Of a stretch of DNA of 64,000 nucleotides, positions 1 to 11,312 are shown piece by piece. The notes under the pieces were generated by a model. It saw only the letters and a list, made by a program, of their open reading frames with translations, had not been told where the DNA came from and ran no database searches. Position 1 is the stretch's first letter. Every line of letters starts with the position of its first letter. The DNA is from Axinella damicornis. Lineage: Eukaryota > Porifera > Demospongiae > Axinellida > Axinellidae. The stretch covers positions 1,225,289 through 1,289,288 of the forward strand of contig OZ007505.1 in the NCBI GenBank assembly GCA_963931865.1. The letters are read 5' to 3'. A program made the position numbers and the translations under genes.

Positions 1-222
1 AGCACACAACTGAAAAGGGTGGCTGCCAACAGTGATGCGTAGGTGCCTTGTTTCATCACTGGCGTAATTACAGTGCAAGTGAATTTTAGCAAGTCTACAG
101 TGGAACTGTCATACTGCTGGTCCTCAGTTGCGAAAATGACCTGCCACTTGTCTATGCATGGTGGCCAAAAATACTGATTCCATGGGTGATCACTATAGGC
201 AGACTGTATTACTCATCAGTAC

Positions 223-609
223 CTTGAACAGCTGCGTTATTGGCATGCAAACGTTTCTGTCGTCAATCTTCAAGACATAGCAGATGTCACCTGCGGCAGT
301 TGCTAGGTAATCCCACTCCTTGCCCAGGTGAAACAAATCCAGTAAAATTCCCACGGCCAATTCACAGGCGTCACACGTCAGAGAAGATAAACCGCGCAAC
401 ATCCAGTAACCGCCAGTAGCAACGTAGTTGCTGTTCGAGTCCAATAGCGCGCGTAGTTTGTCGCGCCACTGCCACAGCGGGTTTGTATCAATATCGGCAG
501 AAGTGGCGTATTCATGTCTCTCATGTGTCGGCGCCGATTCGGCTGGGAGGTGGAGGGATACCAATGCCGAAAATACCAGTACACAGCACACTGGTAGTTG
601 CTGATTCAT
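223..609 (-). CDS. SMPD1: Acid sphingomyelinase-like protein, 5' coding exon (partial)
   Basis: This exon encodes the N-terminus of a secreted or lysosomal acid sphingomyelinase-type phosphodiesterase; the rest lies left of the window. From ATG 609 the product has a signal peptide (hydrophobic run ending near LPAESAP), a linker, then a saposin-B-like domain with cysteines in TCDACELAVG, GDICYVLKI and NVCMPITQLFK. In animal SMPD1 such a domain precedes the metallophosphatase domain and presents lipid. The exon closes in phase 0 at a donor (CAAG|GTACTG) at 222/221. An upstream in-frame ATG at 729 is rejected because it lies in an inverted repeat and lacks a signal peptide. Positions 1-222 look like intron. 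The catalytic domain is not visible, so a saposin-only protein is the alternative. Confidence 0.75.
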
Positions 610-639
610 GGAAGCGGCCTTGTAATTCTGCGGGTACTT

Positions 640-1060
640 GCATGCACTAGCCTCGTACCCAGTCCCACGCCCAGCTTTTCGTCGCTGCTTAGTACGGTAA
701 AGCGGGGAGGGCCTGGTACATTTCCTCACGTGAGCATGACGTAATTGAAAAACCGCAAAATTTTCAGAACGAAGACGCTACGTTTTGCGTGTTATTCAGC
801 CATCTACACGTTCAACGCTCGGTTAGTATGACAGTCGCCCCCCGCTAGCTAGATACGTGTGGTGTGTTACCTGGTACCTTCGCTCTTCTTGCTGTTCTGA
901 GACCCACTACGCCCACGTTAAACTTCCGGTCTTTCTACCCGTACCCCTTTCTACCCTTGACGTCACTCACGTGAGGAAATGTACCAGGCCCTCCCCGCTT
1001 TACCGTACTAAGCAGCGACGAAAAGCTGGGCGTGGGACTGGGAACGAGGCTATGCATGCA
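640..1060. repeat. Inverted repeat flanking the SMPD1-like promoter region
   Basis: Arms at about 640-735 and 965-1060 are near-perfect reverse complements of roughly 95 bp. They share CTCACGTGAG ends, a core with GTACCAGGCCCTCCCCGC, and outer ends CTAGCCTCGTACCCAG and CTGGGAACGAGGCTA. The outer ends belong to the dispersed hairpin family found all over the window. The roughly 230-bp spacer holds the probable start region of the leftward gene. It could be one large palindromic element or two opposed insertions. Confidence 0.8.
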
Positions 1061-1164
1061 CTACATGTACTATAGTCTGCATATATGCATACGCGATCGT
1101 ACGATTTGGTCACAAGCCTAGCCAACACCCCCCCGACACGCCCATTTAACTAAGTAGCTAAACG

Positions 1165-4100
1165 ATGGGGCTTCCCCGCATTTGTGCATCGATACTGACT
1201 TTGTTCCTCTCGATCTCCCTGGCCCTCTCAGCTCAAAGCACCACCACCAGCAGAGGTACCGTGAACGGATTCTTCACCGAAGGAGGTTGCAGCGTAGATG
1301 TGGCTGGCACTGAACGGTACTGCAAAGAAGTCACGATGGCTGAGAATGCGGGTAGGCCATGACCATGTAGGCGTTCCCAGACCGACCGAAGGTCGGGACA
1401 TGGCTGGTATTCCATGGGAGTAGTAGCTGGGCATGCTTTTGTTCAACAGGGGTGCATGCACGACATGATGATGTTCCAGAGTTCAAGTCTAAGGTAACGG
1501 AGGGGGTTTCCGGACAGTCTTTTGATTCCGGACACGCACTTCATGCCCCTCGCATTCGCTCCGTTAGCAGTTCTTCCGAATTATGGTAAGTGCAAATGCA
1601 TACCCTACCTTCGAACTTTCCAACGCTGTGCAGTTGTTAGCAAAAACTGCTTCTAGAGAGCGAAAGGTGGGGCCGTGTCCGGAAACCCCCTACTGTCCGG
1701 AAACCCCCTCCGTTACCTTACTTACTCCTACACTTAGATTAATCACAATTGAGTGATCATATAAATACACACTTCAGTGGAAGAATCAGAGCAGCTTCTT
1801 GCCTCACGTTCCCCAGCCTGACCTTGCAAGCCCCTCCCTTTACCGAGACATTGCAGTCTCGTGGGCCAGACTCTCTCACGGGGTGTGGCGAGAGGCTGGC
1901 CTGCAAGACTAGAGACATTAGGTTATCTATCACTCATGGTGACGGTCTTCCAGCTCTTGATCAAAATTAATATGGATGAACTGCAAGCGCAGCTAGCTAT
2001 TGTAACTCTGAGCATCATACAATTCTGAATAAGGAAGCAGCTGACACATAAGTAATTGATAGCCTGAATGCTAACTCGAGTTGAGGCAGCTGGGTCTAGA
2101 CTGTGGTCAGACAGCATACAGTTGAGCACATTGCCTGCCACTTGTGCAGGTTTTTCATCAATGGCTATGCAAGTGAGCTGATAGGCTAAGGTATTCCATG
2201 CACAGGATCAAGAGTGCATGATGGATGACATTGTCGTCTTTGCGGCAGAGGACGCAATGACAATGATGTCATCATGCACTCTTGACAGGATAGATAGTTG
2301 CTGGCATCCCTTGCTGACTTGGTGCAAGAGCCAATTTGCTAGCTGCAAGTATTGAGCAACCTCTGACTGCTGTCTTATTGAATGTGTTGACAGCTGCCCA
2401 AGATGTCTCTATGGACTCCCAGACGGAGAAGGACTCACAGCAGACAGTTGTGATGGAGGAAGGTTTGCAGCAAGACCACCAGGAGTCACAGCAACCATCC
2501 CACCAAGTGTCACAGCAATCGTCCCAAGAAGAGATGCAAGAGACACAACAACCATCCCACCAAGAGTCACAGGAAGGAGCTAACGGTCCGGAACCGAAAG
2601 TACCTGAAGTAACCAGCAAGGATGGAGAAAAGAAGGAGAAAGATGAGAAGGAAGAGGAGAAGGAAGAGGACGAGGAATGGCCACCCAAATTTCCATCTAC
2701 CCTTGCAGAATTTGGCTATCGTTTCAATAAAGGTGAGCCAAGTGCACATGCCCCCATTCCCAGACCAACTTCCCTTTACACGGGAACCAGAATGCCTTCA
2801 CAACAGACCCACAGAAGGAAGGGAGTGGGATCCTAGTTGGAGTGTTTGTAGGGTTGAATATGGTATCACACGACAGCATAATTTATGCAACACTATAGTC
2901 TCTGCCCCAGACCCAAACCAACCCCAGTGTGGATACTGGAAGCAGGCTTGGTTTGGGTCTGGGCCGAGATTAATGCAGCACTAGCTCACCTCTCAAGATG
3001 TTGTACTCTCCCTTGAACCACGGGATCACTGACTGATGATCAGAATCCCTTCCTTCTTTCGTTGATTGCATGGGCCACAGATTTCCAAGGTTGACTGATT
3101 GTTGATTGCTAGCAAGGGCTTGTCGAGCCGCCGAATAGAGATGACTTGACCGTTTGCTATGTACAGCAACCATAACTACGTAGCCTCGTTCCCAGGCCTA
3201 CATGTCCAGCTTTTCCAGGTTCCTATATCTTGGGATATCATTTATATACCTTCAAATTGGGAATTGGGGCAAGGCCCAGTTTTTGTAGGAAACCTGGGGA
3301 AATGTACTTGCAAGTAGCCCCCCCCCCCCCCCCCCCCCCCCGCAGATGGCCAGTTACGAAACATAGAGACAGGAGAGCCATTTCTCTTTGAAGTCAAGAA
3401 AGGGAAGAAAGCGTACAACCAGGCCCACTACGAGGCACTGGGAGAGGTGAGTCTACCCATAGCTATATAGAGTGTTGCATGCAATATGTGACACCACAGT
3501 CGTCATGGTAATACCACCTATATATGCCACCAGGATAACCTGAAATGTACAGGGAGCATATCAAGAGACCTTCAGTCTGCATTTTTCAGCCCCAGCCTTT
3601 TTAGAAAGTTTAGCTACTTCCCTTTCCAAATTTTAACCTTGCTCGAGAACCACAGATATACCCGCTGTATATGGTATGAGAATTGTTAGTAAAGTGCATG
3701 GGGAAGACACATCACACTTTCTGTTACAAGAGCTTCTCCTCCGCATGGCAGGCCCTCACTGAAGTCGTCTATGAGCTACTGGAAACTGAGGGGCAGCTAC
3801 AGAGAGTGTTTGTGCCAGTAAGACTCTCCTCTCCCTGCACCAGTTCAATCTGAGGCTTTCACATGGCAGACAAAATAAATTAGCCACACTCTGAATGTCG
3901 AATGTCCACTAACCAATCTCATCGATTGCTACAGTAGTCATGTTTGCTCGTATCTCCATTCATGGAAAACCAGTCTTAGTGAGAAGAACATGCTTACCAG
4001 TTCTGCCAGGAGCGCATAATAATGTAAAACGTCATTATGCACTCCTGATATTGGCTGCAGAACACTTGGGGGAATTCCCTTAACTGTTGCTGAGCAATCA

Positions 4101-7100
4101 CTCTGCTTACTCAATTTGTCTGCCATGAGCAAGTTCCAAGAAATTGCTCAATACAACAGTAAATCTTTTGTTTGTCCACTGAACAGTACAACTTCAAACG
4201 TTCGGAGCCGGTCTCCTTCTTCTTCTTGAGCAAGGATGCCCTCACCAACCCCAACAAGTTGATGCTGCTCATCCATGGCAGTGGGGTCGTGAGGGCAGGA
4301 CAGTGGGCAAGAAGGTACTGCACTCAGTTTTAGTGTTCTGAAAAAGTACTGGCTGGTTTTGCAATGGCAAACCACTTCATTGCCAAGTACCTTTTCCATG
4401 CTTACCTGCCAGCTGCTGTGAATGCACACTGTAAGTGCAGATACGTAGCTTGTGGTTGGTCAGGGTGACGCATTATGTAGTACTCAATAGCTACTTGCTG
4501 CTGCTCTAGCCTCCCAGGACTTGCCTTTGGTCACTGCTTGTCAAGGACATTCCACTTAGCCGTAGTCTTGTTTGAGTGGAGGCATCAGAAACTTGAGTTC
4601 TGGCTTTAATAATGCATTCTTACGCCCCATGTGACAAGAAATGTTGCTCAGAACACCAGACCCCCTTCCTGTTTTTCGGGGAGGGTCTGGGAACAAGACT
4701 ACACCACTATGCAGCTACCTATTGCTTGAACTGGGATGCATGATCCCGCAAGCAATACATAATATGCTGATTCAGCACACATGGTCTTCCCATGAAGCAC
4801 TCTAGTTTTGTGCCCAGACCACACACCCTCGTGGGGAGAAACAAGGGGGTGTGGTCTGGGCTAGCCTCGTTCCCAGGCTGTGTGGCTAGGTCTGGGCACA
4901 AAACTAGAGTGCTTCATGGGAAGACCATGTGTGCTGAATCAGCATATTATCAATTAAGTTGTTAACTCACTAAGTACAATTGGCTTCCTATCTGCAGGCT
5001 CATAATCAATGACTGCCTAGACAGTGGAACTCAGCTGCCGTTCATCAAGAGAGCCATGAGTGTGAGCGTATACCACGTACACCATCTAGCTGAACACACT
5101 ACTCCCATTATTTCCCTGACTACCACAGATTTAAGCTGAAATTGATATTGCAGGAGACCCATACAGAGGGGTGTGAGGGAAGAGAAATGCTTTATTGCCA
5201 TATTATTACCACAGCAAAGGTTGCTAAGGGCTAACTAGGCTATAGGGTGATGGATGATTCAACTTGCAATCAAAGTGATGGATTTAGTTCAGAGGTGCTT
5301 CATATTGTTCAATTTTAGTTAGCATGATTACATTCCATAGCAACCTTGTTGCAACCATACATGAGATTTGTACTAGGGCCCACTATGGGGGGAGGAGAAA
5401 GGTCGTCCTGAGCAGAGCAACAATATAGACTGGCAATCAGAAGGCAGCAGTAAAGAGATGCTCCGCATTAGTCCAGGATCAAATCTCACAGCTTGCAGGA
5501 CAGACATACTAAGGTTCTGACCACACCATCATGCACCAACTCAAAATTGTGTGTAGAAATCCATCTTTGGTTGTGGAATTGTGAGCCCCTTTGTTATCCC
5601 TTTGGCTGCCATTGTTTGAGCATCCAATCCCACTGTCACTGGGAGTACAACTCTTAGGAAAGGCCCACATCGATTCCAACTACGCACTGGCGCTTACGTG
5701 CTGAACTTACCCAGTGAAACTTATTGCAAACTAACAGGCTACTTTGGCCTTAGAACTAGGCTAGCTGTGAGCTAATCTGCCTGGTTCCCAGGCCTGCACC
5801 TCCAGTTTTTGATCATTTACAGTTTGCAGAAGCTAGGTGTAGTAGGCCTGGGAAAACCCCCCCGAGGCACAATTTTGCAAGGCGAGTTTGTCCTACTAGC
5901 GAGCTACATCAGCTACCAGGAATGTGGTTACCATTGGAAATGAACATACCTACATTGCTGTATGTACATCTGTGTGATTTCCAGGAAGGCTATGGTGTGA
6001 TGGTTCTCAACACCAACAGAAACTATGGTGAAGTTGATGGTGAAAAGGTTCCAATTCGAGTGAGTTTGCACTCCATGGACGTAACAAGCTTGTACATTCC
6101 TGTCGAAGTTAGCCCATTAACTACCCTTCAACCATATCCATTGAAAAACTAACCCACCCACTTCCCCTGTTCTGCTCACACAGTGTGTACCCCAGGGACA
6201 ACCATGTGACACTGTTAGTTTGGTAACTAGTTGGCACCCCATAAACACATGCTGTACGCGCATGCATAGTCCTGGTATGATTCATACATTCACGCAGCAA
6301 AACGAGGTTTGAGATACAAGAAACCAGTAGCACATGACCTAGTCACATGACCAAAACCACCAAACTACTAAAAGCCTCTCAGCTTCATAGCTGAAGGAGA
6401 TGTGAACGATAAAATGAACTGGAATGAGCATCATAGCGGTAACTTAGCAACTACGAAGAATAGAAGAATGCATACAACATAACAGCATTATAGATGGTAG
6501 CAAACTGAGAAGTCAGTTCAACTTATTGAGCATTCAGCCTCAAAGTTTATGCATACAAGAAAGCATGAGTTTTGAGCATTTCACAGCCGCCGGGAGGGAT
6601 GGCCACCGTAGCGGTCATAGGGATCCCTTCGCTCAAAGGGATCATCCCTTGGTCGATCATAGCCGGCAGGAGCTGCGGGGTACCTATCAAGGAAACGCTC
6701 CCTCTCAAAGTCCGCATGGCGGTACCTCTCCATGCGATCAAAGGAGGGTTGGGCATATCTATCAGCAAATCTGTCATAATATGGGTCCCTTCTCGGTGCA
6801 GGGGGTTGGTAGCGATCATAGTAGTAGCGCTCAAGTTCTTCCAGACGAGCATAGCGATCATATAGCTCCCTGCGCCTCAAGTACTCCAGCTCAAGATAGT
6901 CTCTCTCCCTTGCATCACCTGGCCAAGGCTTCGGAGCACGGGGATCCTCTGTGCAAGCAGATTGGGCGTAAACATGAATGCAGATAAACAAACCTAAGCA
7001 TCAGAGGAGAGTGAAACGCTTTTATCAGATAGCAACATGCAAGTCTCTATACTAGAATGTAGCTCAAGAAAGCAAATCTGTATCACATAACTACAGTATC

Positions 7101-9991
7101 AAAGCTTGGACTCCAGCTTGTAGGAGCTTAAATTCTGCACTAAGAACCAGAGCATGTGTAACTCACTACCTACGTACCTCCGAGAAGTCTCTTCAACGCA
7201 GCAGGCTTATCAACCACTGTAAAGAGAGAACCACACAGCAACTAGTTCACCTACAGACAACTCACAAAACAGATTCCAGTTGCATTCAAATATCATGTAT
7301 TCCATGGCTGTTCTGAATCAGTCTGGAGTGTGAATGTTGAAGCAGTGTCATGTCAACGGAGCTACAATACTCAAGACACTGGGGTTGGCCAGGAGCGCAT
7401 CAAGCTCGCCGCCTTTGGTGGCTCGATGCACTCCTGGGTTGGCCTATATGCTTCGGGAACATCTGTTTATGGAATACATGGAAAACCTAAACAATTTAGA
7501 CTACAACTGAACCCACTGTATAGAGTCCCACATATCAGTGTGGACATCAACATAAATCTCAACTTTCACACCACCTTCACGGTATCGTAACTCATTACCA
7601 AGCTTCATGCCAAAGAAGTGTATTCCATGTAGTTCTCGGATAGCTTTCCGGGCACCCTCCTCCGTCTCGTACTGCACAAAACCATATCCTTGCTGTAGAG
7701 AAGTGCCTAAAATTTTCCCAAAGGGTTGAAACAGGTCCTCGACATCCTTTCGAGAGGCTTTGTCTGTGTTTAGGTGACCCACAAACACACGGGAACGGAT
7801 AAGCTTGGGATCAGAGCTATTCGTGCGCGACCACTTCTTTTCATCGTCATCACTGTCTCGGTCTCTATCCCTGTCCCTTCTGTCATGATAATCCGATTCA
7901 CTTTCCTTTGACGACTTTCCGCCATTCTCCTCCTTCTTACTACCCTCTGTCCCTTCCTCCTTTTTAGCGTCCTCCTGGGTTTGCCCCTCTCCCTCAGCCT
8001 CGTTTTCTACAGCGTCGTCCACTTGAAAAGGCTCGGCTTCCTCGTCAACGTGCAGCACAACCTCACTGTTTGCATCCTCGTCTCGCTCTTCCTCCTTTTC
8101 CTTTTCAGGCGTTAGCGACGGTAAGTCCGATTCGGCAGGCTTATCCTGGGATGCAGGTACCTGAGTCCCAATCTGTACCCAAGCCTGAGCTTCGGGCTCC
8201 TTGCTCGTGTGGGTAAGAGAAGGCTTTTCAAGCGGAACTAGCTCCTCCATCTGAACGTTTACCGTGTCACCGGCAGGTACTCAAATTGGACAGAAAACTA
8301 GCGATTCTTCCTCGCAAAAAAAAATCACACCAAACGGCATGCAAACTCACGTGACGTCACGTGACGATAATGATATGCGCATGCGCAGTACAAAATCTGT
8401 ATGTCCATAATTTTATCGTGGCTTGATTGATCAACTTTGATTTGATGATGTTGTGGGGGAGGGAGCTGGGAAGGATGGTGAAGCTACTCACCACTTCATA
8501 CCCTGCAGGGCAGTGCAACTCCACAAGAGCATGCTCTCTACATCTGGAAACATTATGTAAAGAAGAGGACCAAAGCAAAGAGAATTGACATAGTTGCACA
8601 CAGCTTTGGAGGGGTTGTCACAGTTGATCTTGTGAGTTCAATGCACCTGCACACAGCGTTCACGGTTCATGGAATGCACTCCCATAATTTGACCACAACT
8701 CGGCATGCCACACTAAGATAGATAGATTAGATCGATAGATAGATAGATAGATAGATAGATAAATTTTAATTTGGAGAGGAATGTCCCTTCAGCCTGTGGC
8801 TGGTCCACCAGGGAGTCCTGCACTAATGTTACTTTGCATAATACAAGTAGTCTGATGGACATATTGAAGTGGAGCGGAGTCATGTGATTTGATAAACGTG
8901 TTGTAAGTTATGTGATGAAGTAGCACCCCCTAAGATAATGAATTTGTGCATGTACTTATTTGAAGGCCACATACATCACTTGTAGGCTGCAGATTATTTT
9001 GAGGACTTCAAACAGCGGGTACACAAGATTGCCTTCACTGACTCGGTGCACAGTATGGCCGGACAGCGAACACCATGGAGCACCAGGAAATGGTTGATGA
9101 AGGTGTGCCAACCACAGTGTATTTAGTATATAGATTCACAGAGCATGAGAGCTAGCTTAGTGTGCACAATAATTCATGCTGCCCTTGTGGGTTACTAAGC
9201 TATGATAGAGGGTCTTAAGTGCCTGCAGTTGCCAATTACTCTACTGCAAACAGCGTCTTGATATCTCATCAGTCCGACATGTCTCCAAGGCCAAGGGGTG
9301 CTGTGATCTTGGCACTGAGCTAATTCACGTACCTCTCAAAGCTCAGGGATTAACCCACTGACATGTCTGTTTACTGCTAAGATAGTAATTATGTACCTCA
9401 GAGCTAACTCCAGGATTGATCAATTAAGTTAACCCCTTAATCCTTTAATTACTGAATTCTTCCCACCAGTACGTAGCCCCTCTTGGGTGAGTACAGAATG
9501 AGGCTAATAGCTCCACCAATGTAACAAATATTGTGAAGGTAGAATGCCCTTTACAGATCTTTTCATGTCTCCAATAGAATGCAATCAACTGGATATCCAG
9601 TCCAGACCCCCTGGATGTCAAGCAGCACTCTTTCACTGCGGGTGTGGAATGCCGCTCTTCAGGTATGGCTAGCCACACCCCAGGTAACATATAGGAAAGA
9701 TACACCCCCAATTTGTGCAAAGCCTGCCAAAAAGGATCTTGGAATCTTTTAGAGCCTTCAGTCTTTGCCATTGGAGCCCAGATTTTGCTCTAGGCCAATG
9801 CCTGGTCTCTGTAGTCCACTTTACACAAGCAGGTAAAACAAGTACATGCTGAAGTTGTGTGTCACGAGGTACTGCCCTGCGCTATATACTTCAATACCGC
9901 ATCATTTCTTCCCCCAGGCACAAGAAAGCATGAGGAAACGTCATGGTATTCCTTCAACTCCATTTTCACATACTTTGGACGAGAATCATAA
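1165..9991 (+). CDS. ARB2A: ARB2A/FAM172A family cotranscriptional regulator (alpha/beta-hydrolase fold)
   Basis: The predicted 452-aa protein joins 1165..1351, 2394..2732, 3346..3446, 3752..3817, 4187..4314, 4998..5061, 5985..6059, 8509..8631, 8986..9102, 9578..9662 and 9918..9991; every junction is GT-AG and phase-compatible. Diagnostic stretches are [49 protein letters not shown] and TDSVHSM. They match my memory of human FAM172A, which links Argonaute/chromatin factors to splicing. The hydrolase nucleophile elbow is VAHSFGG (8586-8606). Exon 1 encodes a signal-peptide-like N-terminus; exon 2 adds a Gln/Ser then Lys/Glu-rich linker absent from the human protein. If exon 1 is wrong, the next start is ATG 2411. 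The acidic insert that the human protein has before the GSPEEHA-like exon was not found and may be missing or missed. Confidence 0.88.
1489..1719. mobile_element. Short inverted-repeat element (MITE-like) in ARB2A intron 1
   Basis: The left end (about 1490-1517, AAGGTAACGGAGGGGG then TTTCCGGACAG) is mirrored by the right end (about 1690-1719, CTGTCCGGAAACC then CCCTCCGTTACCTT). A second partial GTCCGGAAACCCCCTACT lies just inside the right end. About 170 bp of unrelated sequence separates the arms and there is no ORF. This is the form of a non-autonomous DNA transposon. Confidence 0.7.
2206..2287. repeat. Hairpin palindrome, AAGAGTGCATGATG ends
   Basis: The arms TCAAGAGTGCATGATG and CATCATGCACTCTTGA enclose imperfect inner arms (GACATTGTCGTC / GACAATGATGTC) around a loop near TTTGCGGCAGAGG. 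It ends about 100 bp before the ARB2A exon 2 acceptor. Confidence 0.7.
2890..2970. repeat. Hairpin palindrome of CCCAGACCC type
   Basis: TCTGCCCCAGACCCAAACC (about 2900) is mirrored by GGTTTGGGTCTGGGCC (about 2951). It resembles the CCCAGACCC subgroup of the dispersed hairpin family, without the TAGTCTC outer ends. Confidence 0.55.
3319..3342 (+). repeat. Poly-C tract abutting the ARB2A exon 3 acceptor
   Basis: An unbroken run of about 24 C serves as the polypyrimidine tract directly before CGCAG|AT at 3345/3346. Runs like this slip easily, so its length probably varies and the assembly may be unreliable here. Confidence 0.85.
4006..4051. repeat. Small palindrome, CCAGGAGCGCAT...ATGCACTCCTG
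   Basis: CCAGGAGCGCATAATAATG pairs with CATTATGCACTCCTG around a TAAAACGT loop. The same terminal words occur in the palindrome at about 7389-7432, so this is a second small element family. Confidence 0.65.
4762..4952. mobile_element. Near-perfect palindromic element with 60-bp arms
   Basis: The left arm (about 4763-4822: ATATGCTGATTCAGCACAC onward to TTTTGTGCCCAGACC) is mirrored almost base for base by the right arm (about 4893-4951). The centre holds GTGGTCTGGGC pairs and a TAGCCTCGTTCCCAGGC hairpin fragment. A degraded relative occurs near 43090 (TGTGCTGAGTCAGCATAATT). It lies in an ARB2A intron. Confidence 0.8.
5778..5856. repeat. Hairpin-family copy in ARB2A intron
   Basis: GGTTCCCAGGCCTGCACC and a region containing AGGTGTAGTAGGCCTGGGAA form imperfect arms around a TTTGATCATT-containing loop. 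It is a diverged member of the TAGCCTCGTTCCCAGGC family. Confidence 0.5.
6581..8250 (-). CDS. Single-RRM RNA-binding protein with acidic, RD and DRY-rich regions
   Basis: The predicted 352-aa protein joins 8250..7599, 7216..7178 and 6948..6581 on the minus strand, phases 1 and 1. The N-terminal ~130 residues are acidic (Glu/Lys-rich). An RD/SD stretch ([17 protein letters not shown]) follows. One RRM spans about residues 150-222, with RNP2 RVFVGHL and RNP1 YGFVQY, ending across the splice at FFGMKLVVDKP. The C-terminal third repeats DRY/RERD words ([23 protein letters not shown]). The RRM resembles hnRNP C/RALY and NCOA5-like proteins, but the orthologue is not certain. The likely role is nuclear RNA binding in splicing or transcription. 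The gene lies wholly in the 2.45-kb ARB2A intron between exons ending 6059 and starting 8509, on the opposite strand. Confidence 0.88.
7384..7440. repeat. Small palindrome in the RRM gene intron
   Basis: GGCCAGGAGCGCATCAAGC pairs with GCTCGATGCACTCCTGG around CGCCGCCTTTGGTG. Same termini as the element at 4006-4051. Confidence 0.6.
8345..8388. promoter_or_regulatory. CRE/E-box palindrome and NRF1-like site upstream of the RRM gene
   Basis: CACGTGACGTCACGTG (8348-8363) is a perfect 16-bp palindrome fusing two CACGTG E-boxes to a TGACGTCA CRE. TGCGCATGCGCA at 8375-8386 is a perfect NRF1-type palindrome. They lie about 100-135 bp upstream of ATG 8250 (minus), where a core promoter is expected. 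Function is inferred from motif identity in other animals. Confidence 0.55.
8718..8762. repeat. (GATA)n microsatellite
   Basis: About ten GATA units with small interruptions, in an ARB2A intron. Confidence 0.85.
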
Positions 9992-10800
9992 GGCTTATTT
10001 TTATAAGTTGTTATAGTCTATGATCTATGTACATGTACGCAACACCGTCTGTGATCTAAATACCCATAACCCCTTCCAAAGAAGGAAGGGGTTATGATAT
10101 AGTCAACCAGTGCTGTATACTGCTAAAATGTGATGTAGCTGACAGCTAGCCAAGAGTCGAGGTTAGGGTAATCTGGTTAATTCCAACGGTCAAAGGTTAA
10201 GGTCACAGGTTAAGGTCACAGGTTAAGGTCACGGTCATGCAACCCATACTCAAAACAATAATAAGTGCCTGTGGGAGTTCTGAGACACACACACAGAAAT
10301 CATAAAATTTTCAAAGCCCCAATCAGTCAAAAGCCCTATTAAAGATTGTTCCATTAAACTGCACAGCTGTGATTCCCTGCTAATCTGTGTAGCAGTCACA
10401 TACTGTGAGACGACTAACTGTTTAGTTCATTTTTCTCGGCTGGTTGATTTTGATTTTCTGTTTTATCTTGGTGGGAGAGTGGGCCTTCTCTACGGTGGGG
10501 GTTGGTTTGGTGTGGGCCACTCTGACGGCCTCATTAGACGTCTCTGGGTGCACCTGGAGGGAGGGAGGAGTGGATGGAAGGCGGGAGGAGGGGGGGGGGA
10601 GGAGTGGATGGAAGGAGGGAGGAAGGAAGGAGAGCAAGTAAGCACACCAGCTGCCTTAACTTCCCACTTCAAGCATATAGTAGTCGGCTAGAGCACAAAC
10701 CTAATGTGCACATTAGAGGAGTCCTGATGAAGCACTTGTTATCCCAAGAGTTCGTAACAACATTGTTATAAACTCTTACATAACTCTTCTGTTTACTACT
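9992..10800. other. Gene-free stretch with short repeats
   Basis: 3' flank of ARB2A. It contains a GGTTAAGGTCACA tandem (about 10190-10232), a 15-base AACCCCTTCCAAAGA/AAGGAAGGGGTT mini-palindrome near 10067-10095, and a G-rich GGAGGGAGG patch (10555-10635). No conserved coding sequence is seen. Confidence 0.6.
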
Positions 10801-11312
10801 ATTACACTCCTGGTATAGGAAAAATTGTGCCGCGTAATGTAATTAATCTAAATAATAAACGTTTGACTACTTCGGAATGGCCTACAAAGATTCTGACTAC
10901 ACCATCGTGATCGCTATGATGCAGTGACACAAAATCAAAATAATTGCGCTGAAACTCACCTTGGTGGTGGAGATATGAACGCTTTTGTCTCGCCGTTGGC
11001 CGCCATTGCTCGAGCGCTCCTTCGACTTCCGGTGGCAGTACCGTTCTATGGAAAGGCACACAAAGATTCTGACCACACGGCCGTGATCGCTGTCGTTCAC
11101 TGACGCTTACATGCCAAAACTCACCGTGCTGGCTAAGTTGTGAGTGCTGTAATAATGTTTTGTCGTCCTTTTGGTCGCCATTGCTTGCGATCGACTGAGC
11201 GTGGTTGCCACGTGGCCTGTGCGTTAATTGGAACGAATTGCAATATTTAGCTTCGCTACGGCGAGTCGCAACCGGGGTTGCAACGCGGCTACCAGGAGTG
11301 CGGTTGCCCCTC
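10801..11312 (-). mobile_element. ~0.5-kb repeat with ACTCCTGGTA termini, copy 1
   Basis: This element and the one at 22686-23150 are the same repeat in opposite orientation. Ends are TACACTCCTGGTA (10803) and TACCAGGAGTG (11290). Read on the minus strand it has two diverged tandem modules of about 170-180 bp. Each begins AGCAATGGCG, runs 47 nt (11006-10960) or 57 nt, and reaches a consensus donor GGTGAGTTT, followed by CAGTGA.. and GTGGTCAGAATCTTTGT-like words. There is no transposase, so it is non-autonomous. The 175-aa ORF across it is not credible as a protein. Confidence 0.75.

Noticed and set aside
5380..5720. Third copy of the ACTCCTGGTA-ended repeat
   Set aside because: Some shared words (GTTCTGACCACACCATCATG, GGCTGCCATTGTTTGAGC) resemble the family, but the ends and donor cassettes cannot be recognised, so it is left as a possible decayed relative.
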